DNA of 64,000 nucleotides, from the NCBI RefSeq assembly GCF_018604545.1, contig NZ_CP075896.1, forward strand, positions 3,720,001 through 3,784,000, written 5' to 3'. Numbering within the stretch: the stretch's first letter is position 1; each line of letters starts with the position of its first letter. The notes beneath the pieces were generated by a model. That model made no database searches. It saw only the letters and a program-made list of their open reading frames with translations, and was not told where the DNA came from. A program made the position numbers and the translations under genes. The stretch is from Streptomyces koelreuteriae. Its GTDB lineage: Bacteria; Actinomycetota; Actinomycetes; Streptomycetales; Streptomycetaceae. Positions 51,276 through 59,531 of the stretch are shown here, piece after piece.

Positions 51276-51734
51276 CTACGGTTCCGTAACAGGCGGACCC
51301 ACCTGGTCGAGCACGGTGGACAGGCGTTCCAAGAGCCGCACCGCCTCCGCCAGTTCCGCCTCCCCGAACGCCTCGGCCAGCCGGTCGGCGTAGGCCGCGT
51401 GCCCGGGGTCGATCCGGGCGACCGCCGCGCGCCCCTCCTCGGTCGGCGCGAGGAGCTTGGCGCGGCGGTGCGCCGGGTTCTGCCGGTACTCGGCGAGGCC
51501 GCGCTCCACCAGCAGATCGGCGATGCGCTGCACGCTCTGCCGGGTGATGCCCATGGCGCGGGCGATGCCGGAGACGGGCAGCGGCTCGCCGAGGACCGCG
51601 CCGAGCACCTGCCACCAGGCGGCGGTGAGCCCGGCGGGCCGGGCCAGTTCCTCCGCGACGGCGAGGAACTGGCCGTTGAGCCGGAACACTCCGAGGGCGC
51701 TGCGGCTGAACAGGTCCTGGCGCTCCCGGCTCAC
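51276..51734 (-). CDS. MarR-family regulator
   Basis: This 152-residue winged-helix repressor has the core LGAVLGEPLPVSGIARAMGITRQSVQRIADLLVERGLAEYRQNPAHRRAKLLAPTEEGRAA, containing the recognition helix and wing. Its GTG overlaps the stop of the DJ-1-like gene (GTGA), so the regulator is the second gene of that operon. It probably binds the repeats upstream of the operon (52362-52393), a standard negative feedback arrangement. Confidence 0.92.
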   Translation of the reverse strand: MSRERQDLFSRSALGVFRLNGQFLAVAEELARPAGLTAAWWQVLGAVLGEPLPVSGIARAMGITRQSVQRIADLLVERGLAEYRQNPAHRRAKLLAPTEEGRAAVARIDPGHAAYADRLAEAFGEAELAEAVRLLERLSTVLDQVGPPVTEP

Positions 51735-52336
51735 AGCGCGCCGGCCTTCTCCAGCACCGCGTACGCCGCCGGGTCGGAGTCGTGGAACAGCCGGTACCAG
51801 GCGTCGAGCACCTCACCCTCGTAGACCCCGAGCAGCCGGAGGATCTCCCGGGCGAAGGCGACCGGTTCGGTCGGGCCTGCCGTGACCAGGGGGCCGTCGG
51901 TGACGGCGTCGGTCTCGACGTAGCGCTCGCCGCCCGCGTAGCCGGTCGCGGCCAGGTAGAAGGAGATCGCGCTGGTGTGGTCACGGTCGTCGAGCAGGCC
52001 CTCCCGGGCCAGTCCGGCGGTGGCCCCGCAGATCGCGGCGACCGGTACGCCCGCTTCCAGGAAGGCCCGGGCCTTGCGGGCGAAGGGCGCGAGGTCGCCG
52101 CTCGTGTCCCAGAGGTCGGCGCCCGGGAGGATCAGCAGCGCGCTGTCCTCGGGGCGTACGTCGTCCAGCGCCATGTCGGGCTGGACGCGCAGGCCGCCGA
52201 TGCTGGTGACCGGGGCCGTGGTCGGGCCGACCGTGCGGATCGTGTGGCCGGCGCGGGCGAGGTGGGCCGTGGCGTGGCCGGTCTCCCAGTCGGCGAGGGT
52301 GTCGTAGACGGCGAGATGGACGGGCTTGGCGCTCAT
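51731..52336 (-). CDS. DJ-1/PfpI family protein
   Basis: This 201-residue type-1 glutamine-amidotransferase-like protein has the nucleophile elbow AAICGATAGLA (Cys near residue 103), an upstream Glu in RPEDSALLILPG and a later DHTSAISFYL. It groups with PfpI/DJ-1 proteins acting as stress chaperones, glyoxalases or hydrolases; the activity is not determinable. The ATG at 52336 follows AGGAGG by four bases. It is the first gene of an operon with a MarR regulator. Confidence 0.9.
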   Translation of the reverse strand: MSAKPVHLAVYDTLADWETGHATAHLARAGHTIRTVGPTTAPVTSIGGLRVQPDMALDDVRPEDSALLILPGADLWDTSGDLAPFARKARAFLEAGVPVAAICGATAGLAREGLLDDRDHTSAISFYLAATGYAGGERYVETDAVTDGPLVTAGPTEPVAFAREILRLLGVYEGEVLDAWYRLFHDSDPAAYAVLEKAGAL

Positions 52337-52361
52337 GGCTCCTCCTGGAGTTCCGTGTATG

Positions 52362-52393
52362 ACAACATACTGTCGATTAGGCAGCATGCTGTC
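52362..52393. promoter_or_regulatory. candidate MarR operator: two copies of (A/G)CA(A/G)CAT(A/G)CTGTC
   Basis: ACAACATACTGTC (52362-52374) and GCAGCATGCTGTC (52381-52393) are direct copies 19 bp apart. The second holds the palindrome CAGCATGCTG. They lie just upstream of the DJ-1/MarR operon. Confidence 0.5.
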
Positions 52394-52511
52394 AATACCC
52401 CCTCCGTACCCGGGGAAGGTCCTCCGTGTGACACCTCCCCGTCGACAACCTGTCGCGGAAACCCCCGGACCTCACACACGACGCCGATTTCCAGCCCGCG
52501 TCCCGCATGCC

Positions 52512-52517
52512 TACGCT
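52512..52517 (+). promoter_or_regulatory. -10 box (TACGCT), leaderless aminotransferase gene
   Basis: Seven bases separate the hexamer from ATG 52525. This favours 52525 over the earlier ATG at 52507. Confidence 0.45.
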
Positions 52518-52524
52518 CGCCCGC

Positions 52525-53880
52525 ATGACCCCTCAGCCGAACCCCGAAGCCGGTGCCGCCGTCAAGGCCGCCGACCGTGACCATGTGTTCCACTCCTGGT
52601 CCGCACAGGAGCTCATCGACCCGCTCGCCGTCGCCGGCGCGGAGGGGTCGCACTTCTGGGACTACGACGGCCGCCGCTACCTGGACTTCTCCAGTGGGCT
52701 CGTCTACACGAACATCGGCTACCAGCACCCCAAGGTCGTCGCCGCGATCCAGGAGCAGGCGGCGAAGCTGACGACGTTCGCGCCCGCGTTCGCGATCGAG
52801 GCGCGGTCGGAGGCGGCACGGCTGATCGCCGAGCGGACCCCCGGCGACCTGGACAAGATCTTCTTCACCAACGGCGGCGCCGACGCCGTCGAGCACGCCA
52901 TCCGCATGGCCCGTCTGCACACGGGCCGCCCCAAGGTGCTCTCGGCGTACCGCTCGTACCACGGCGGCACGCAGCAGGCCGTGAACCTCACCGGCGACCC
53001 GCGCCGCTGGGCCTCCGACAGCGGCACGGCCGGGGTCGCGCGCTTCTGGGCGCCCTACCTCTACCGCTCCCGCTTCTACGCCGAGACCGAGGAGCAGGAG
53101 TGCGCGCGGGCGCTGGAGCACCTGGAGACGACGATCGCCTTCGAGGGGCCCTCGACCGTCGCGGCGATCATCCTGGAGACCATCCCGGGCACGGCCGGGA
53201 TCATGGTCCCGCCGCCCGGCTACCTCGCCGGTGTGCGTGAGATCTGCGACAAGTACGGGATCGTCTTCGTCCTGGACGAGGTCATGGCCGGCTTCGGACG
53301 GACCGGTGAGTGGTTCGCGGCCGACCTGTTCGACGTCACCCCCGACCTGCTGACCTTCGCCAAGGGCGTGAACAGCGGCTACGTACCGCTGGGCGGTGTG
53401 GCGATCTCCGGCGCGATCGCGGAGACCTTCGGGAAGCGGCCGTACCCCGGCGGTCTGACCTACTCCGGGCACCCGCTGGCCTGCGCTGCCGCCGTCGCGA
53501 CGATCGACGTCATGGCGGAGGAGGGCGTCGTCGAGAACGCGGCCCGGCTGGGCGCGTCCGTCCTCGGGCCGGAGCTGGCCGCGCTCGCCGAGCGGCACCC
53601 GAGCGTCGGCGAGGTGCGCGGCGCCGGCATGTTCTGGGCGCTGGAGCTGGTGCGGAACCGCGAGACGCGCGAGCCGCTGGTGCCGTACAACGCGGCCGGG
53701 GAGGCGAACGCGCCGATGGCCGCCTTCGCCGCCGCCGCGAAGGGCGGCGGGCTGTGGCCGTTCGTGAACATGAACCGCACGCATGTGGTGCCGCCCTGCA
53801 ACATCAGCGAGGCGGAGCTGAAGGAGGGCCTCGCGGTTCTGGACACGGCGCTGTCGGTGGCGGACGAGTACACGGCGTGA
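52525..53880 (+). CDS. class III PLP-dependent aminotransferase
   Basis: This 451-residue fold-type I enzyme has the PLP-binding Lys in DLLTFAKGVNSGYVPLGG and the aspartate pair FVLDEVMAGFGRTGEWFA. It also has the substrate-cofactor motif FTNGGADAVEHAIRMAR and YHGGTQQAVN. It is annotated in relatives as an aspartate aminotransferase-family protein, but omega-amino or taurine-type substrates are equally possible. It may be co-regulated with the downstream GntR gene, which follows by 137 bases. Confidence 0.92.
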   Translation: MTPQPNPEAGAAVKAADRDHVFHSWSAQELIDPLAVAGAEGSHFWDYDGRRYLDFSSGLVYTNIGYQHPKVVAAIQEQAAKLTTFAPAFAIEARSEAARLIAERTPGDLDKIFFTNGGADAVEHAIRMARLHTGRPKVLSAYRSYHGGTQQAVNLTGDPRRWASDSGTAGVARFWAPYLYRSRFYAETEEQECARALEHLETTIAFEGPSTVAAIILETIPGTAGIMVPPPGYLAGVREICDKYGIVFVLDEVMAGFGRTGEWFAADLFDVTPDLLTFAKGVNSGYVPLGGVAISGAIAETFGKRPYPGGLTYSGHPLACAAAVATIDVMAEEGVVENAARLGASVLGPELAALAERHPSVGEVRGAGMFWALELVRNRETREPLVPYNAAGEANAPMAAFAAAAKGGGLWPFVNMNRTHVVPPCNISEAELKEGLAVLDTALSVADEYTA

Positions 53881-53953
53881 ACAGCGGTACACGGAGTAAA
53901 CACCTGTAAACCCGTCAGTAACCGACAACCTCGGGCCTCATTCGAACGCGTAA

Positions 53954-53989
53954 GGTGGCGTGCTCGTAGACATATACGTGCACGCCACC
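53954..53989. promoter_or_regulatory. 10-bp inverted repeat before gntR-like gene
   Basis: GGTGGCGTGC (53954-53963) and GCACGCCACC (53980-53989) are perfect complements around 16 bases that include TAGACATATACG. It could be the regulator's own operator or a 5'-UTR hairpin. Confidence 0.5.
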
Positions 53990-54017
53990 CGAACGCGACG
54001 AGGGAGACGCCCTGACC

Positions 54018-54716
54018 ATGCCCGGCAGTACCGGCAACGGCGCCGTGACGCGCAGCACCCTGCGCCAGCAGATCGCGGACGCGCTTCGTGACGAGGTGCT
54101 GGCCGGAAGGCTCCAGCCGGGTCAGGAGTTCACGGTCAAGGAGATCGCCGAGCAGTACGGGGTGTCCGCGACGCCGGTGCGCGAGGCCCTGGTCGACCTC
54201 TCCGCGCAGGGACTCCTCGACGCCGACCAGCACCGCGGCTTCCGGGTCCACGAGTACTCCGCCGAGGACTTCCGCGGCATGATCGAGGCCCGTGACCTGG
54301 TCATCGAGGGGATGTTCCACGCCCTCACCTCCGGGCAGCGCGACTCCCTCCAGCCCGACGACCCCCGGATAGCCGCCGTGCTCGCCGGGGTCAGGCGGCG
54401 CGGCGAGGAGGCCCAGCGGGCCGCCGCGGCCGGTGACCTCACCGTCCTCATCGGCTACGACCTGCGCTACTGGCGCGAGCTCGCCGCCCTCTTCGGCAAC
54501 CCCTACCTGGGCGACTTCCTGCACCGGCTGCGCGTGCAGACCTGGGTGGGCGCGGTGCAGCATCTGCGCCGGCTCCCCGATCTGCGCGGCGAGCTGTGGG
54601 CCGGCCACACCTCGCTGGTCGACGCCCTGGCCGCCCAGGACACCGTCACCGCCCGGTCGATCATCTCGGGCTACAACTCCCACTCGCTCGCCCTGATCGA
54701 GCGCCTCGCCTGCTGA
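54018..54716 (+). CDS. GntR/FadR-family regulator
   Basis: This 232-residue regulator has an N-terminal winged helix (about 12-78, LRQQIADALRDEVLAGRLQPGQEFTVKEIAEQYGVSATPVREAL). A C-terminal helical FCD ligand domain contains the Asp/His metal pattern (MIEARDLVIEGMF, DLRYWRELA, GHTSLVDALAAQD). It probably senses an organic acid or amine. GAGGGAGA lies about ten bases before the ATG. An inverted repeat upstream suggests autoregulation, and the aminotransferase gene just before it may be a target. Confidence 0.92.
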   Translation: MPGSTGNGAVTRSTLRQQIADALRDEVLAGRLQPGQEFTVKEIAEQYGVSATPVREALVDLSAQGLLDADQHRGFRVHEYSAEDFRGMIEARDLVIEGMFHALTSGQRDSLQPDDPRIAAVLAGVRRRGEEAQRAAAAGDLTVLIGYDLRYWRELAALFGNPYLGDFLHRLRVQTWVGAVQHLRRLPDLRGELWAGHTSLVDALAAQDTVTARSIISGYNSHSLALIERLAC

Positions 54717-54855
54717 CGGTCTGCGTCGCGGCTGTCCGTATGGGTATGGGACATGCACGGCAGGAGCCTCTGCCGGGCCGCACCGATACCCTGCCCTGAC
54801 TGACCACCGTGCTACCCGACGCCACCCGACCGCTGAGCTGAGCGAGGAGCCTTCT

Positions 54856-55506
54856 TTGGCCTGTGACCTGTGGCTGGTACCGCTCGTCGACGTCTTGTGC
54901 CACACGCCGGACAACCCCTTCGCCGAGGAACTCGCGCAATACAACAAGGTGCTCGCCGAGGCCGGGTTGCCGCCGGTGCCGGTGTACCAGTACATGCCGG
55001 GCTTGTCCGGCGAGGTCGCCCCGGTCGCGGGCTTCGACTACGACGCGCTGCACTTCCTGCGCCGCGCCTATCTGCTCCAGGTGTGCGGACTGCCGGTGAC
55101 GCCCGTGGACGAACTCGGCGGCGACTACGAGCAGTTGCTGGAGATGTTCGAGTCGACGGCCCAGCAGTCGCACCTCGTGTGGCACTACGACCACGCGGGC
55201 GCGTACGTCCCCGTCGACTTCCCGAACCCGCTCGCCGACGACGATCTCCTCGCGGGCGGCGGCCCGCTGGGCTCCTCGCACGCCCTGCTGCGGGAGCTGG
55301 AGACGGTCGCCCCCGCCCTCGGCATCGACCCGGCCAACCCGCCGGCCGCGCCCCAGGCGCCCCTGGCCCCCACGGAGCTGGAGGAACCCGCCGTCCCCGC
55401 CCCGTACGACCCCAGCCCGTTCGCCCGCGAACGGCACGTCTGGCTCGGGCTGCACGCGGCCGTGACGCGGAGTCTGGCGCAGGGGTCGATGATCGTCTTC
55501 AGTTGA
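54856..55506 (+). CDS. conserved hypothetical protein, 216 aa
   Basis: The protein family is not recognised by function. The N-terminal 25 residues (ACDLWLVPLVDVLCHTPDNPFAEELAQYN) and YQYMPGLSGEVAPVAGFDYDALHFLRRAYLLQ look conserved and globular. The second half is Pro/Ala-rich with a hydrophobic end (VWLGLHAAVTRSLAQGSMIVFS). There is no signal peptide and no membrane helix. The TTG start follows GAGGAG by seven bases. It is probably co-transcribed with the next small gene, 33 bases downstream. Confidence 0.78.
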   Translation: MACDLWLVPLVDVLCHTPDNPFAEELAQYNKVLAEAGLPPVPVYQYMPGLSGEVAPVAGFDYDALHFLRRAYLLQVCGLPVTPVDELGGDYEQLLEMFESTAQQSHLVWHYDHAGAYVPVDFPNPLADDDLLAGGGPLGSSHALLRELETVAPALGIDPANPPAAPQAPLAPTELEEPAVPAPYDPSPFARERHVWLGLHAAVTRSLAQGSMIVFS

Positions 55507-55539
55507 GGGCGGAGCGGCCGTTGATCGGAAGGTACGTCC

Positions 55540-55926
55540 ATGACGAGTGAGCAAGCCCGCCTGACCGCGGTGATCACCACGGTCGAGCAGGAGGCGCAGG
55601 ACGAGGCGAAGGCACTGGCGGGCGAGGGCCGGACGGCCCGGGCGATCCGCCGTCTGCGCAAGAGTTCGAGTCTGAACCTGCACACGGGCTCCGTGGCCCT
55701 GGACCTGCTGGTCGAGGGCGGCACCCTGCCCACCACGCACCGCCAGGCCCTGGACGCCCTGCGGGAGGCGGACGCCGCGCTGGTCGGTGAGTTGACGGGC
55801 GTGCTGCGCCAGGAGAGGCGCGACGCGGACATCCAGGCCGTCAAGCTGCTCCGCGAGCGCACCGGCATCGACCTGGCCGGCGGCTATCACCTCGTCCGGG
55901 AGCTGTCGGCACAGCTCGGCCGGTGA
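55540..55926 (+). CDS. small protein with L7/L12-C-terminal-like segment, 128 aa
   Basis: This charged, mostly helical protein has Gln/Glu/Ala-rich helices, then Arg-rich ARAIRRLRKSS. The end (about 95-123) reads DIQAVKLLRERTGIDLAGGYHLVREL. This resembles the C-terminal helix-turn-helix of ribosomal protein L7/L12 (AIKxLRExTGLGLKEAKxLV). Similar segments occur in small actinobacterial proteins of unknown function. GGAAGG lies eight bases before the ATG. It follows the 216-residue hypothetical gene and precedes a hairpin. Confidence 0.75.
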   Translation: MTSEQARLTAVITTVEQEAQDEAKALAGEGRTARAIRRLRKSSSLNLHTGSVALDLLVEGGTLPTTHRQALDALREADAALVGELTGVLRQERRDADIQAVKLLRERTGIDLAGGYHLVRELSAQLGR

Positions 55927-55950
55927 CCGAGGGTCGCCCCTCGGGTCACC
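55922..55950. terminator. terminator between small gene and purA
   Basis: A GGTGACC-GAGGG stem with CCCTCGGGTCACC (one bulged C) and a TCGC loop lies between convergent genes and overlaps the stop codon. Confidence 0.75.
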
Positions 55951-55969
55951 GGCCGCAGCAGCAGGCGTC

Positions 55970-57253
55970 CTACAGGAACGAGTTGATCTCGATCGTCTCG
56001 TCCCGGCCCGGGCCCACACCGATCGCGGAGATCGGGGCCCCCGACATCTCCTCCAGCGCCTTGACGTAGGCCTGGGCGTTCTTCGGCAGGTCGGAGAAGG
56101 ACTTGGCCTTGCTGATGTCCTCGTTCCAGCCCGGCAGCATCTCGTAGACCGGCCTCGCGTGGTGGAAGTCGGTCTGGGAGTACGGGAGCTCCTCGACGCG
56201 CTTGCCGTCGATCTCGTACGCCACGCAGACCGGGATCTGCTCCCAGCCGGTGAGGACGTCGAGCTTGGTGAGGAAGAAGTCCGTCAGGCCGTTGACGCGG
56301 GTGGCGTACCGGGCGATGACGGCGTCGAACCAGCCGCAGCGACGGTCACGGCCGGTGGTGACACCGCGCTCGCCGCCGATGCGGCGCAGGGCCTCGCCGT
56401 CCTCGTCGAAGAGCTCCGTCGGGAACGGGCCGGCGCCGACCCGGGTCGTGTAGGCCTTGAGGATGCCGATGACCCGGCTGATCTTCGTCGGGCCCACGCC
56501 GGCGCCGGTGCAGGCGCCGCCCGCGGTCGGGTTCGAGGAGGTGACGAAGGGGTACGTGCCGTGGTCGATGTCGAGCAGCGTGCCCTGGCCGCCCTCGAAG
56601 AGGACCACCTTGTCGTCCTCCAGGGCCTGGTTCAGGACCAGGACCGTGTCGGCGACGTACGGGCGGAGCTTCTCGGCGTAGGCCAGCAGCTCCTCGACCA
56701 CCTGGTCCACGGCGATCGCGCGCCGGTTGTAGAGCTTGGTGAGGACCTGGTTCTTGATGTCGAGGGCCGCCTCGACCTTCTGCGTGAGGATCGACTCGTC
56801 GTAGAGGTCCTGCACACGGATACCGACGCGGTTGATCTTGTCCGCGTAGGTCGGGCCGATGCCGCGCCCGGTGGTGCCGATCTTGCGCTTTCCGAGGAAG
56901 CGCTCCGTCACCTTGTCGACCGTGACGTTGTACGGCGTGATGATGTGCGCGTTGCCGCTGAGCAGGAGCTTGGAGGTGTCGACACCACGCTCGTTCAGAC
57001 CGCTCAGCTCGGAGAGCAGGACCGACGGGTCGACGACGACACCGTTACCGATGACCGGCGTGCAGCCGGGAGACAGGATTCCGGAAGGGAGGAGGTGCAG
57101 TGCGTACTTCTGGTCGCCGACGACGACGGTGTGGCCGGCGTTGTTGCCGCCCTGGTAGCGCACTACATAGTCCACGGATCCACCGAGCAGGTCGGTGGCC
57201 TTTCCCTTGCCTTCGTCACCCCACTGAGCACCGAGCAGCACAAGTGCGGGCAC
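55970..57253 (-). CDS. purA: adenylosuccinate synthetase
   Basis: This 427-residue enzyme joins IMP and aspartate with GTP to form adenylosuccinate, the first committed step to AMP. The phosphate-binding QWGDEGKGK starts at residue 10, GNNAGHTV binds IMP, and IGTTGRGIGPTY and CGWFD follow. The base-recognition TKLDVLTGWEQIPVCVAY completes the family pattern. GTG 57253 with GGAAGGGG upstream gives the standard length. It is divergent from the lipid-kinase-like gene. Confidence 0.97.
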   Translation of the reverse strand: MPALVLLGAQWGDEGKGKATDLLGGSVDYVVRYQGGNNAGHTVVVGDQKYALHLLPSGILSPGCTPVIGNGVVVDPSVLLSELSGLNERGVDTSKLLLSGNAHIITPYNVTVDKVTERFLGKRKIGTTGRGIGPTYADKINRVGIRVQDLYDESILTQKVEAALDIKNQVLTKLYNRRAIAVDQVVEELLAYAEKLRPYVADTVLVLNQALEDDKVVLFEGGQGTLLDIDHGTYPFVTSSNPTAGGACTGAGVGPTKISRVIGILKAYTTRVGAGPFPTELFDEDGEALRRIGGERGVTTGRDRRCGWFDAVIARYATRVNGLTDFFLTKLDVLTGWEQIPVCVAYEIDGKRVEELPYSQTDFHHARPVYEMLPGWNEDISKAKSFSDLPKNAQAYVKALEEMSGAPISAIGVGPGRDETIEINSFL

Positions 57254-57377
57254 GCGCGTACACCCCTTCCGGGCGGGGCATGTCCATGGTCGAGGGCGAA
57301 CGCGGCGGTGTACCACCGCGTGCACCGCGACCGCCGTTGGCCGCCAACCGTCGGACCGGATGCCCCGGAATAGACGA

Positions 57378-57405
57378 AGCCCCTGGCGCAATAGCGCAAG
57401 GGGCT
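57378..57405. promoter_or_regulatory. hairpin in the leader of the lipid-kinase-like gene
   Basis: AGCCCCT/AGGGGCT and an inner GCGC-AATA-GCGC form a stem with one G-A mismatch, 33 bases before the ATG at 57439. Confidence 0.45.
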
Positions 57406-57438
57406 CTTGCACAAAGATGCTACCCGAGGAAGCGAGGC

Positions 57439-58305
57439 ATGGCCGAGGTGGCGACTTCTCCGACGTCCGAGCAGCTGCTGGTGGTCATAGACCCGGTCGC
57501 CCGCCGGACGGACAACGAGTCCGTACGGATCGCGAAAGACGTGCTCAGCGGGGGTGCCGGCACCAAGGTGTGCCTGCCGGAGGGACCGGAGGAGTTCGCC
57601 CGGGCGCTGGCCCGGCGGGGCTCGCGGCGGCCCGTGGTGGTCGGCGACGACCGGGCGCTGATCCGCGCGGTGTCGCTGCTGCACCGGCACCGGGAGCTGG
57701 CCGGATGCGCGCTGTCGGTGGTGCCGGTCGGGGATGTCATGTCCCTGGCTCGCTCGCTGGGGGTGCCGACGGGGACGGTGGCGGCGGCGCGGGCGGTGCT
57801 CGACGGGGTCGAGCGGCGGATGGACCTGATGGTCGACGACAGCGACGGGGTGGTGCTCGGCGCGTTGCGCATACCGCCCCTGTCGCCCTTCCCGGCGGCC
57901 GAGGATCCTGAGGACGCCTCGGGCCGTCCGTGGCTGCGGACCTGCCAGTCCCTGGTCCGGACCCTGGTACCGGCCGGCCGCCCGTCCCGGCTCACCGCCG
58001 GGCCGGAGCCCGGGCCGTCCCGGCTGCGGGTCGAGGTGGACGGGGAGACCCTCGTCGACCTGAACCAGCCGGTGGAGGCGGTGTCGGTGTCCCCCACGGC
58101 CTCCGGAACGGCCTCGGTGGAGATCCGCCCCGCGTCCGTCGGCGCCGAGGCATCCCCCCTCCTCGCCCAGGGCCGCACGGTGACCGTCTCGGGAGCCCAC
58201 TTCCGCTATCGCGCGGACACGGCGGTGTCGGGGCCGGTGCGGACCCGGACGTGGAGGGTACGGGAGGGGGCCTGGGGGCTGACGGTGCCGGCGGCGGTGT
58301 CGTGA
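57439..58305 (+). CDS. diacylglycerol kinase-family protein (divergent)
   Basis: This 288-residue protein has the lipid-kinase fold order. A beta-strand opening (QLLVVIDPVARRTDNESVRIAKDVL) leads to VVVGDDRALIRAVSLLHRHRELAGCALSVVPVG. The usual GGDGT motif is reduced to VGDD and the catalytic-base region is not clear, so it may be a non-catalytic or altered-specificity member. The second half is beta-rich (TVTVSGAHFRYRAD near the end). It is divergent from purA and converges with the Uma2 gene. Confidence 0.75.
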   Translation: MAEVATSPTSEQLLVVIDPVARRTDNESVRIAKDVLSGGAGTKVCLPEGPEEFARALARRGSRRPVVVGDDRALIRAVSLLHRHRELAGCALSVVPVGDVMSLARSLGVPTGTVAAARAVLDGVERRMDLMVDDSDGVVLGALRIPPLSPFPAAEDPEDASGRPWLRTCQSLVRTLVPAGRPSRLTAGPEPGPSRLRVEVDGETLVDLNQPVEAVSVSPTASGTASVEIRPASVGAEASPLLAQGRTVTVSGAHFRYRADTAVSGPVRTRTWRVREGAWGLTVPAAVS

Positions 58306-58306
58306 G

Positions 58307-58906
58307 TCAGCTCTCGGGGGCCTGGAATCCGGTGGTGTCGAGGGTGCAGCCGAAGGGGTCCGGGATGTCGAGCTTCTCGCCGAAGGGCTTGGAGAGCCGG
58401 AGCTCGTAGCCCTTCGCCGACGGGGAGCCGTAGACGATGGCCTGCTGCTCCTGCATGTCGAGGACCAGGTAGACGGGGACACCCGCCCTGGCGTACACCT
58501 CGGCCTTGTCGGTGAGGTCGTCGGTCCGGGTGGAGGGGGAGGTCAGCTCGGCTACGAAGGACAGGGCTTCGCCGTCGAGGTGATTGCTCGTGGTCCGGTG
58601 AGCGTGATGGTGGGCTGCGTGAATGTCGGGGCCGTAGGCGGACTCGGAGCCAGGAAAGACGTACAGAAAGGGCCCGTAACTGATTCTGTGCCCGGCGGGC
58701 AGGTGCGGTCGCAACTGGTCACAGACCAACTCCATGACATTGAGGTAGTACCCCTTCGACCACGGCGACACGACGATGCTCCCCCTGACGATCTCGGCCT
58801 TGTAGCCGTCGGGCACGTTCAGCTCGTCGAGAAGGTCCAGGAGTTCCTCGAAGTCGCTGCGGGGCCTGGTGCCGCTCATCACCGGTCGCTCTGCCATGAG
58901 TGTCAT
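58307..58906 (-). CDS. Uma2-family (DUF820) nuclease-fold protein
   Basis: This 199-residue protein has a PD-(D/E)XK-like fold of the Uma2 family. It opens with DFEELLDLLDELNVPDGYKAEIVRGSIVVSPW, followed by SAYGPDIHAAHH with the catalytic Asp. It then has FVAELTSPSTRTDDLTDKAEVYARAGVPVYLVLD. Such proteins are very numerous in streptomycetes and their targets are unknown. The ATG at 58906 follows GGGGAGGG by eight bases. It ends one base from the lipid-kinase-like gene on the other strand. Confidence 0.88.
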   Translation of the reverse strand: MTLMAERPVMSGTRPRSDFEELLDLLDELNVPDGYKAEIVRGSIVVSPWSKGYYLNVMELVCDQLRPHLPAGHRISYGPFLYVFPGSESAYGPDIHAAHHHAHRTTSNHLDGEALSFVAELTSPSTRTDDLTDKAEVYARAGVPVYLVLDMQEQQAIVYGSPSAKGYELRLSKPFGEKLDIPDPFGCTLDTTGFQAPES

Positions 58907-58959
58907 GATGCGCCCTCCCCTTCGACATGGACCAGACGCCACTCAGTGTAGTCGGATGG

Positions 58960-59457
58960 TCACTCCGGTCCGAACGTCTTCTCCCGGTGCTCCCGCCAGC
59001 GCGCCATCATCGCCTCGACCTCACCCTCGAGGAACTCGAAGAACGCGAGCGTCTCGGAGAGGCGGCGGCCCGCCGGGGTGGTGGGGCCGAGGCTGGAGAC
59101 GCCCTCGCGCAGGGCGCCTTCCCAGCGCTTGAGGACGGCCTCGCGGTTGGCGAGGGCCTCGTACCACTGCTCGCCGTGGACCCGGTAGCGCTCGCGGCGG
59201 GAACCGGGCTCGCGTTCGCGCGAGACCATGTGCGTCTGGGCCAGGTAGCGCACCGCGCCGGACACCGCCGCGGGGCTGATCTGCAGCTGGTCGCCCAGCT
59301 CGGCGGAGGTCAGCGAGCCCTCGTCGGAGGCGAGCAGCGCGGCGAAGACCCGGGCGGGCATCCGGGGCATGCCGGCCTCGACGAGCTGCGCCGCGAAGGA
59401 CTCCACGAACCTCGACACGGCCTCCGCGTCCCGGCCGCTCCCTGCTGAATCCGTCAT
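58960..59457 (-). CDS. GbsR/MarR-like regulator
   Basis: This 165-residue winged-helix protein has a basic pattern of ARVFAALLASDEGSLTSAELGDQLQISPAAVSGAVRYLAQTHMVSREREPGSRRERYRV, followed by a long C-terminal helix for dimerisation. It is divergent from an ABC exporter operon, which it probably represses; two inverted repeats lie between them. TAGGGT seven bases before the ATG at 59457 suggests leaderless mRNA, so this start is preferred to the GTG at 59466. Confidence 0.9.
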   Translation of the reverse strand: MTDSAGSGRDAEAVSRFVESFAAQLVEAGMPRMPARVFAALLASDEGSLTSAELGDQLQISPAAVSGAVRYLAQTHMVSREREPGSRRERYRVHGEQWYEALANREAVLKRWEGALREGVSSLGPTTPAGRRLSETLAFFEFLEGEVEAMMARWREHREKTFGPE

Positions 59458-59464
59458 ACGGCTC

Positions 59465-59470
59465 ACCCTA
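59465..59470 (-). promoter_or_regulatory. -10 box (TAGGGT), leaderless regulator gene
   Basis: Seven bases separate the hexamer from ATG 59457. Confidence 0.45.
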
Positions 59471-59481
59471 TCCGCGATTCA

Positions 59482-59520
59482 TACGCTTCCTTAACTTCAC
59501 AAATTTCTGAAAGAAGCGTA
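59482..59520. promoter_or_regulatory. two nested inverted repeats between regulator and ABC exporter
   Basis: The outer repeat is TACGCTTC (59482-59489) with GAAGCGTA (59513-59520). The inner near-palindrome is TTCACAAATTTCTGAA (59495-59510, one mismatched pair). They are placed to block both promoters and are likely regulator operators. Confidence 0.6.
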
Positions 59521-59531
59521 CGTTCTGAAGC

